Source: Cylicocyclus nassatus (lineage: Eukaryota > Nematoda > Chromadorea > Rhabditida > Strongylidae). From it: 64,000 nucleotides of DNA. The DNA lies in the NCBI GenBank assembly GCA_958299035.1, contig CATQJL010000316.1:49411585-49475584 (forward strand). Direction: 5' to 3'. Both the position numbers and the translations under genes were made by a program. Of the stretch, positions 60,201 through 64,000 are shown piece by piece (the first letter of the stretch is position 1; each line of letters begins with the position of its first letter). Under the pieces are notes generated by a model, which did not search any database, was not told the DNA's origin, and worked only from the letters and a program-made list of their open reading frames with translations.

Positions 60201-60808
60201 TATAGAGATTTTTGCGGTATTCTATATAAATCCATGTTGGGACAATGATAGAAACAAGAAATTAGGGAGGATCAACCAAGTATTGATTTTTCAAACTTTT
60301 TGCCACTCCCATAATCCTTTCTCTGGTACCGAGTAATTTTTTCATTGCTTTGAAAGGGACCAGCAAAAGCAAAAACAGCGAGTCTTCAGCTATTCATATA
60401 GCGTTCGGAAGTCGCAACCATTGTTGCTGTTTTCGCCGATGGTTCAGCGTAAACAACCGAACCTATCTAGGTTGCATCTCGCAATATTTCACCCCCAAGC
60501 GGACGGGCCCCCCGAGGAATGCACGGGTACGCGTGAGTATGTTGCGCGAATGTCCTTGGAAGAGTCGGATATAATTGACCCGATTCGTATTCGGTTGGAA
60601 ACACGGGTAAACATTATGCGAACCGATATTTCATGTCCCCCCCCCCTGTTCGTGTCTCGAGAAAGGAATTCCATTCTCGAGACACGAATAAAACTGAGGA
60701 GAGGTGGTGCCTGAAAGGGACTCGAGAGCGACATGATCTTACCATGGCGGCGATTTGACTCAAGAGTTGTTGTCGCTTGAATGAGGACTTTTTCTTCACA
60801 GCTGACAT
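26676..60808 (-). CDS. PLEKHG5-like: PLEKHG5/Syx-type Rho guanine-nucleotide exchange factor, 27 exons
   Basis: Reconstructed by hand from 27 minus-strand exons, start ATG at 60808-60806 and stop TAA at 26678-26676, giving about 1,020 residues. Human PLEKHG5 is of similar length. Every junction is GT-AG and every phase agrees; two boundaries are ambiguous (exon 2 acceptor 58593 or 58617; exon 20 donor 29686 or 29674, both in phase). Domain order is a basic N-terminus, Ras-binding-like fold, linker, DH, PH, Ser/Pro-rich tail, and a C-terminal -ETSDV. The DH hallmark [13 protein letters not shown] is intact. By family knowledge such proteins load GTP onto RhoA-type GTPases and act at junctions, in migrating cells and in motor neurons. 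Introns range from 40 bp to about 15.8 kb and carry most of the MITEs in this window. Nematode gene name not assigned. Confidence 0.9.
30264..30940 (-). CDS. PLEKHG5-like: RhoGEF exons 15-18: PH domain
   Basis: Exons are 30812-30940, 30593-30731, 30409-30514 and 30264-30359. Strands visible: [73 protein letters not shown], then the C-terminal helix [18 protein letters not shown] with the invariant PH Trp. The LLFTDMLLL and RPPI blocks are nearly the same as in human PLEKHG5. Confidence 0.92.
30991..34619 (-). CDS. PLEKHG5-like: RhoGEF exons 9-14: DH (Dbl homology) domain
   Basis: Exons are 34555-34619, 32850-32951, 32610-32772, 32460-32555, 32336-32384 and 30991-31127. They read [53 protein letters not shown], then conserved region 3 WAESQES...[18 protein letters not shown]. 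They end in the long helix [20 protein letters not shown], matching the VSRIDAYEVVESSSDE stretch of PLEKHG5. This is the catalytic GEF module. Confidence 0.93.
34674..36485 (-). CDS. PLEKHG5-like: RhoGEF exons 5-8: Ser-rich linker and start of the DH domain
   Basis: Exons are 36349-36485, 36203-36279, 35734-35803 and 34674-34910. Exons 5-7 are GC-rich and encode low-complexity linker with basic/Ser clusters ([25 protein letters not shown]). RKSSF-type sites could be kinase targets by inference. Exon 8 has a coiled-coil-like start ([17 protein letters not shown]) and ends with DH conserved region 1, [20 protein letters not shown]. Confidence 0.85.
39694..40007. mobile_element. hAT-like MITE with near-perfect 8-bp target duplication
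   Basis: Ends CAGTGACGTAC...GCGCCACTG, the CAGTGGCG-type inverted terminus seen in many hAT elements. It is flanked by TTATAAAG (39686-39693) and TTATAACG (40008-40015), 7 of 8 matching. It includes a 13-G run near 39722 matched by C-rich sequence at 39982-39997. Non-coding, 314 bp. Confidence 0.75.
40108..40193. repeat. Short hairpin of CGCGAAAAAATCTAG type
   Basis: CGCGAAAAAATCTAG near 40111 is complementary to CTAGATTTTTTCGCG ending near 40193, about 55 bp apart. Possible micro-MITE. Confidence 0.55.
41585..42060. repeat. Inverted repeat pair, outer foldback
   Basis: 41585-41690 (GTTTTCATATAAATTTATAG, then GATTCCAAATCTGCTTTCGT) is the imperfect reverse complement of 41957-42060 (ACGAAAGCAGATTTGGAATC, then TTTTATATAAAAACGCCACT). 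Non-coding. Confidence 0.65.
42100..42590. repeat. Inverted repeat pair, second foldback
   Basis: 42100-42255 (CTTCGCCGGAGTTCGCTGG, CATCGCCATATCTTGCTTCA) pairs imperfectly with 42425-42590 (TGAAGCAAGACATAGCGGTG, GTTCGGCGAACACAGGCGGA). GC-rich arms in an AT-rich intron. The 75- and 87-codon frames here are by-products. Confidence 0.65.
46303..46592. mobile_element. 290-bp mariner-type MITE
   Basis: The left end TTAGGTTGTCCCATAAGTCT pairs with AGGCTTATGGGACAATCTAA at the right. It is preceded by TA; the right TA has decayed to GA. Inner sequence shares AGCAAGCTCCACAAAATGGC with the 23829 element's AGCAAGCTCTACAAGATGGC, so the two are related. Confidence 0.8.
46840..47240. promoter_or_regulatory. 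GC-rich island in intron 4, possible alternative promoter/first exon
   Basis: Distinctly GC-richer than its surroundings (CTCGCCCGAGACAGCGATGG, GTGCGCGCTCGCGCTCGAAG). On the minus strand an ATG at about 46895 opens [18 protein letters not shown] and is followed by a GTGAGG donor. However, its phase does not join exon 5, 6 or 7 openly. Listed as a candidate only. Confidence 0.25.
49380..49700. promoter_or_regulatory. Second GC-richer island in intron 4
   Basis: Contains a 79-codon plus-strand frame (49455-49694) rich in Arg and Gln, with no known motif, plus GC-rich words (GAGGACGTCCGCGGACTAGA). It could be a promoter, enhancer or decayed insertion. Confidence 0.2.
51875..52113. mobile_element. 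Truncated hAT-like MITE, same family as 39694
   Basis: Starts CAGTGGCGGCCC, has a G-rich tract at 51901-51920, and shares AACAAGTCACTTGCACATTT (52092-52113) with 39933-39954. The right terminus is missing. Confidence 0.55.
52300..52422 (-). CDS. PLEKHG5-like: RhoGEF exon 4: second half of the Ras-binding-like fold
   Basis: Encodes [20 protein letters not shown] then [20 protein letters not shown]. This parallels [20 protein letters not shown] and the GGHYLRVKA-type ending of the PLEKHG5 domain. Acceptor ATCTTCAG, donor GTGAGT, phases 1 in and 1 out. It is separated by about 5.8 kb from exon 3 and about 15.8 kb from exon 5. Confidence 0.85.
52865..53112. repeat. Short terminal inverted repeats around 250 bp
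   Basis: AGGCTCGGCACGAGGTGGCT near 52870 is the near-complement of AGCCACCTGTGCCGAGCCCT ending near 53112. Possibly a small MITE; no duplication found. Confidence 0.5.
54397..54748. mobile_element. hAT-like MITE, third copy of the CAGTGGCG family
   Basis: Ends CAGTGGCGTACC and GCTACCACTG, with a G-rich left and C-rich right subterminal region as in 39694-40007. An internal palindrome GTGCGTGGTAAAGCCACGCAC lies near 54661. Target duplication not clear. Confidence 0.6.
57700..58197 (+). other. Unrecognised 165-codon plus-strand frame, antisense within RhoGEF intron 3
   Basis: Contains a Cys-rich stretch ([18 protein letters not shown], then [10 protein letters not shown]) and a hydrophobic segment before it. 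A second frame over the same DNA (57861-58070) is basic. The region 57920-58120 is GC-richer than its surroundings. It could be a decayed retrocopy or chance. No function is proposed. Confidence 0.2.
58225..58593 (-). CDS. PLEKHG5-like: RhoGEF exons 2-3: Cys/His-rich segment and start of the Ras-binding-like fold
   Basis: Exon 2 is 58384-58593 (or to 58617) and exon 3 is 58225-58291. Exon 2 contains CLECL...GHH...RRPC, a CX2C...HH...C spacing that could bind zinc, then [18 protein letters not shown]. Exon 3 continues [20 protein letters not shown], aligning with the [20 protein letters not shown] stretch of the PLEKHG5 N-terminal Ras-binding-like domain. The exon 2 donor is GTACGT; the exon 3 acceptor is TTTTCAG and its donor GTTTGT. 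Confidence 0.75.
58594..60742 (-). other. PLEKHG5-like: Intron 1 of the RhoGEF gene
   Basis: About 2.1 kb between exon 1 and exon 2. Contains a strong hairpin (60649-60688) and a C-tract near 60637. No other feature recognised. Confidence 0.6.
60649..60688. repeat. Perfect 15-bp hairpin in RhoGEF intron 1
   Basis: TTCGTGTCTCGAGAA at 60649-60663 pairs exactly with TTCTCGAGACACGAA at 60674-60688; the loop AGGAATTCCA is itself partly palindromic. It could be a micro-MITE or an RNA structure near the first splice donor. Confidence 0.75.
60743..60808 (-). CDS. PLEKHG5-like: RhoGEF exon 1 (start codon)
   Basis: Encodes 22 residues, [20 protein letters not shown] followed by AM, then a strong donor GTAAGATCATG. 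The start is chosen because the frame is closed upstream and the donor phase (0) fits exon 2. The basic KKKSSFKR cluster resembles a membrane or nuclear signal, but this is inference. Confidence 0.7.
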
Positions 60809-61304
60809 TTTCACACATAAGTGGTGGAGTTGAGTCTGAACGGAATATGGAAGCCTTAGCGATGAAAAATACGATTCGATGAGAGCGAGTTGGTTCACAA
60901 CGAAAGAGACCACACGGGGCGAGAGTTACGATCGTGAGACGGCACTTCGGCCGGCAATACATACTGTTTCGGACGATGAGCAGCTCAAATTCACACGCTA
61001 AGGAACAGAAGTGGGAATCCAGCCAACCCTGGCTTCACCGTGGCATCGAAAAATTCAGAATACAAGTTATCCCCAAGGCAATAAAATAAGGGGTGTTCTC
61101 ATAGGCGCAAAAAATGCACTTGCAAGGACATTTGTATTTTGGAAAATCGGACAACTGCAATGTGAGAGGCGTGTAGCGAATCGCATGTCCGTTCCTGGCA
61201 GATAAGATGAGAAGAGAGCCGACTGATGGGAACAGATTGTCCATTATCAAGTTTTACGACGTTGCAAGCGCATTAGGTTTACATAGTTAGCAAGTGTCAT
61301 AATA
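60809..61304 (-). promoter_or_regulatory. PLEKHG5-like: Probable 5' UTR and promoter region of the RhoGEF gene
   Basis: Region upstream of the chosen ATG, bounded by a mariner-type MITE at 61305. It includes a GC-richer stretch (CGTGAGACGGCACTTCGGCC on the plus strand near 60932-60951). No TATA box is obvious. Position is the only strong argument. Confidence 0.35.
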
Positions 61305-62081
61305 TTAGGTTGGCACATAGGTAATGCAACTTTTTATATAACTTTTGTCTATTTGAAGGTAGCGCACTCATTTTTTGGCAATATAAGGAATATGATGTAA
61401 GCTTCTAATGCACACATTTTTGCCGAACTTTACCATCTTATGTGAGGATTACGGTAGGTTTACGGTACTATGGGAAAAATTTTAGAATGCATCAGATTTT
61501 GCTGAAACTTGGCCAATAGGGCTTATTTGACATGCTGATCACAAAAATGAGATCCGTTTCGCATGAAAAGGCCTCGTTCGTGAAATCAAAAGATGAATTT
61601 CATTTTAGCGACAAATGAATATGATATTCGTGTTTACCGCATAGGATTACTCTATGGTGCTACGTTATAGCGAATTCTGACTTTTCGCAGCTTAGTTATT
61701 GACAAATTGCCTTCAAAACTTGACGCATTTGACTTGTTCAACTTCTCAAAGGCGCCCCACCTTAATTTGTGTTTAAATTTCATTTCTTTTTCACTGATTC
61801 CGATGTGCCAACTTCCAGCTACGTGCTGCCTATAATTGCTTTTTCATATGTTTGAATCAGGTTTCGTAGGGCTTCATGTTTGCCAAAAAATCGTGAAACC
61901 TCGATTTTCAGCACTTTTCAAAAAAATGCTTAGATTTTTTGTACTACGTTATCAAAAATCAAACGGTTTGCGCAGACTTGCAGCTTACATCACGATCTAC
62001 AAGATGCCACAAAATGAGATTGCTACATAAAATAGGAAAAAAAGTTACAAGAAAAGTTGCAAAACTTATGTGCCAACCTAA
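61305..62081. mobile_element. 777-bp mariner-type element with TA duplication, no transposase
   Basis: Ends TTAGGTTGGCACATAGGTAA and CTTATGTGCCAACCTAA, classic mariner-type termini, each bordered by TA (61303-61304 and 62082-62083). Interior lacks a DD34D transposase. A deletion derivative or MITE. Confidence 0.85.
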
Positions 62082-62586
62082 TATGATCTTAGCACCTTTC
62101 CAGAATTTCATCTAGTAACTTTCCTTATTATTGAGAAGAAAGAACAGAGCCTGCTCGAGAAACAGCTTCTCAGGAAACCGATTTCAAAGTCATAAAGTGA
62201 CACGACAAAAACTGAAAACTTTGTCTTTGGCACTTAATTACGCGCGATATCACTTTTTTTACCAAGGTATATTCACTATCTTTTTCTTGGATTATTGTCT
62301 TCTCTTTAACTCAAGGTTTTTTCGAGCTTGTAGTTTAGTTTCAAAGCTTTGAGCAATTTCTTTCATGATATGCTTCAAGATACAATTTATTCCGCATTAC
62401 TAACGAGGCAGAGTTTTTGTAAGCAAACTGGTCATCCAAGTACGATTTTGAATAATTTCAAATACAATCGAATTCAAAAGTAATCGATTCTAGCGATACA
62501 AATAGCTAGAACATGTCGGCTTGAAATCTATAACGTCTTCTCGATAAAATAAAATAAAATCACACTTTATCATGTTAACGTATTAA

Positions 62587-62940
62587 AGGCAGCGTCCAGG
62601 CAGATCTGGACCTATGGGGCTTTTACGTGGAAAGTACTTTTGGGGCCCTAACTAAGGCACTGCCCAAGCGGCAGCTCATGTAGTGCTGTAATGGCTGAGA
62701 TATTCCCCTCGAAACTGGACCCCGCGACCGTGTTTCGCATGGATTCGTGGCGCAAAGCTGGATCCTGGCGCGAAACTGCCATGAATCCATGCGAATACGT
62801 TCGCGGGGGCCAGTCTCGAGGGGAATATCTCAGCCATTAAAGCACTACCTGAGTTGCCGCTTGGGCAGTGCCTTAGTTAGGCCCCAAAAGTACTTTCCAC
62901 GTAAAAGCCCAATAGGTCCAGATCTGCCTGGACGCTGCCT
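62587..62940. mobile_element. 354-bp palindromic element bounded by TTAA
   Basis: Termini AGGCAGCGTCCAGGCAGATC and GATCTGCCTGGACGCTGCCT are perfect complements. Arms extend through ACGTGGAAAGTACTTTTGGG and GAGATATTCCCCTCGA to near the centre. It is flanked by TTAA at 62583-62586 and 62941-62944. The TTAA target suggests piggyBac-type mobilisation, although the ends do not start with CCC. Confidence 0.75.
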
Positions 62941-62944
62941 TTAA

Positions 62945-64000
62945 GCTCAGAGTGTCATGCGGCAGTGAAAGTAAAAAAATCGAAGACGAACTGCTCTTGT
63001 GTTTGAGTGGATAAATTTAGCAAAAGAACTAATGAAATGTAGAACGAAAATAGTACCTAGAAAAATCACAAATCCAAATTGAAATTCTTTTACATATGGT
63101 TGGTGCTGGAGTTATCTGTTCTTTAGACATGTCCATAAGCCATGATCGCATATTTCAGCCAGCGATGAGTAATTTTCTTCCGTTTTCCATTTTTTCAAAA
63201 AAAAAAACCCTCTCAAAACACTTTCTAAAAAATCAAAAATTTCGTTCATTTGTAGCAAATGTTTCACGCTACCTCATTTCAAATGGCTTGTCGACCTCTT
63301 TTAGAGAAGTACAAGTCCACAAATCACTGAATTCTACTCAATTTAAAAAGGATGAAAACGACTTGAAAGTAAAATTCATTTGTGATGTTCGTTTTATCAC
63401 TGTTTCCGAGAACAAATCATCTTTTCATTCTGTTTTCAACACTCTAATGTGTTCGAGTGGTCCTACTAAAATACAGCTTATAAAAATTTCAGACAGTGTC
63501 CTAACAGTAAGAGGTTTTGTTTGATCAGGAGCCATGCTGGCAAACGTTGCTGTGCAGAGAATGAAATAGTGTTTGGATTGAAATCTACAAAAAGAAGGTT
63601 GCGAATTGTGAATTTCTACAACAGAAATTGAATTTAATCCTTGTTCTCATGAAGTTATAGCAGGTAGAAACTTGACATTACTTAAATCTAAACCAGATGT
63701 AACTAACAGAAACATACACTTCATCGTATTATGGCTATGGAGCAGTTACATTTTTTTACGTCACTCGAAGAGGAAATTGAAATGAAACGGGTTTCTAGAT
63801 AATTTTGTGATTTTAATTTGGTGACTCAGAGCAAATTGTTGTGCATTTAGCAACAAAGTGTTTACATCCCTTGAACTAGAACATGAAAATTACAGATTCC
63901 TGGTTAGTAGGTAGTAGGTTTCCTTCTGTCAGCTGGCACTCGCGCCGCCTCGATTCTCTCATCAAACCTTATTGATAAGAAGGGACTGAGGAAACAAAGA
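62945..64000. other. Intergenic sequence with one unrecognised frame
   Basis: A 142-codon plus-strand frame (63096-63524) is open and ends KISDSVLTVRGFV. It is Ser/Phe/Lys-rich as AT-rich DNA would give by chance and has no recognised domain. Nothing else is seen to the window end. Confidence 0.3.

Noticed and set aside
63096..63524. 142-codon plus-strand gene near the window end
   Set aside because: Composition fits AT-rich chance frames, with no motif, no splice partner and no clear start context.

Overview
The window looks like a stretch of a clade V parasitic nematode genome, most likely strongylid or hookworm-like. The evidence is AT-rich DNA with short GT-AG introns, TTTCAG-type acceptors, a CDC-48 C-terminus, an rDNA fragment whose ITS1, 5.8S and ITS2 resemble strongylid sequences as I remember them, and dense MITE/foldback content. 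No bacterial gene organisation is present. The species is not determined.

Layout. 1-1844 (+): last seven exons of cdc-48 (p97/VCP), the whole second AAA ATPase domain and tail. About 2.9-4.2 kb: two copies of a small hAT-like MITE. 5470-11193 (-): a complete gag-only BEL/Pao LTR retrotransposon with both LTRs, a perfect 5-bp target duplication, a primer binding site, a polypurine tract and an intact 702-codon gag, but no pol. About 11.9-22.7 kb is a repeat-rich patchwork: a near-identical inverted pair of LINE reverse-transcriptase fragments, an rDNA fragment (ITS1-5.8S-ITS2-5' 28S), 22-bp and 31-bp minisatellites, two foldback elements, a Helitron-like element, a 500-N assembly gap with a cDNA-primer sequence at its edge, and a truncated METTL13/spermidine-synthase-like methyltransferase gene (18.5-19.2 kb, +).

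26676-60808 (-): a single large gene, reconstructed here from 27 exons whose splice phases all agree. It encodes a Rho guanine-nucleotide exchange factor of about 1,020 residues of the PLEKHG5/Syx type. In order it has a basic N-terminus, a Ras-binding-like ubiquitin fold, a DH domain, a PH domain, a Ser-rich tail and a C-terminal PDZ ligand (-SDV). Its introns, one about 15.8 kb, hold mariner-type and hAT-type MITEs. Other MITEs lie downstream (23.8-24.8 kb) and upstream (61.3-62.9 kb).

The genes do not form an operon or pathway: cdc-48 is protein quality control, the methyltransferase fragment is probably dead, and the RhoGEF is cytoskeletal/neuronal signalling. The most unusual items are the non-autonomous gag-only element with about 99% identical LTRs, the long palindromes, and the assembly seam near 19.8-20.3 kb.
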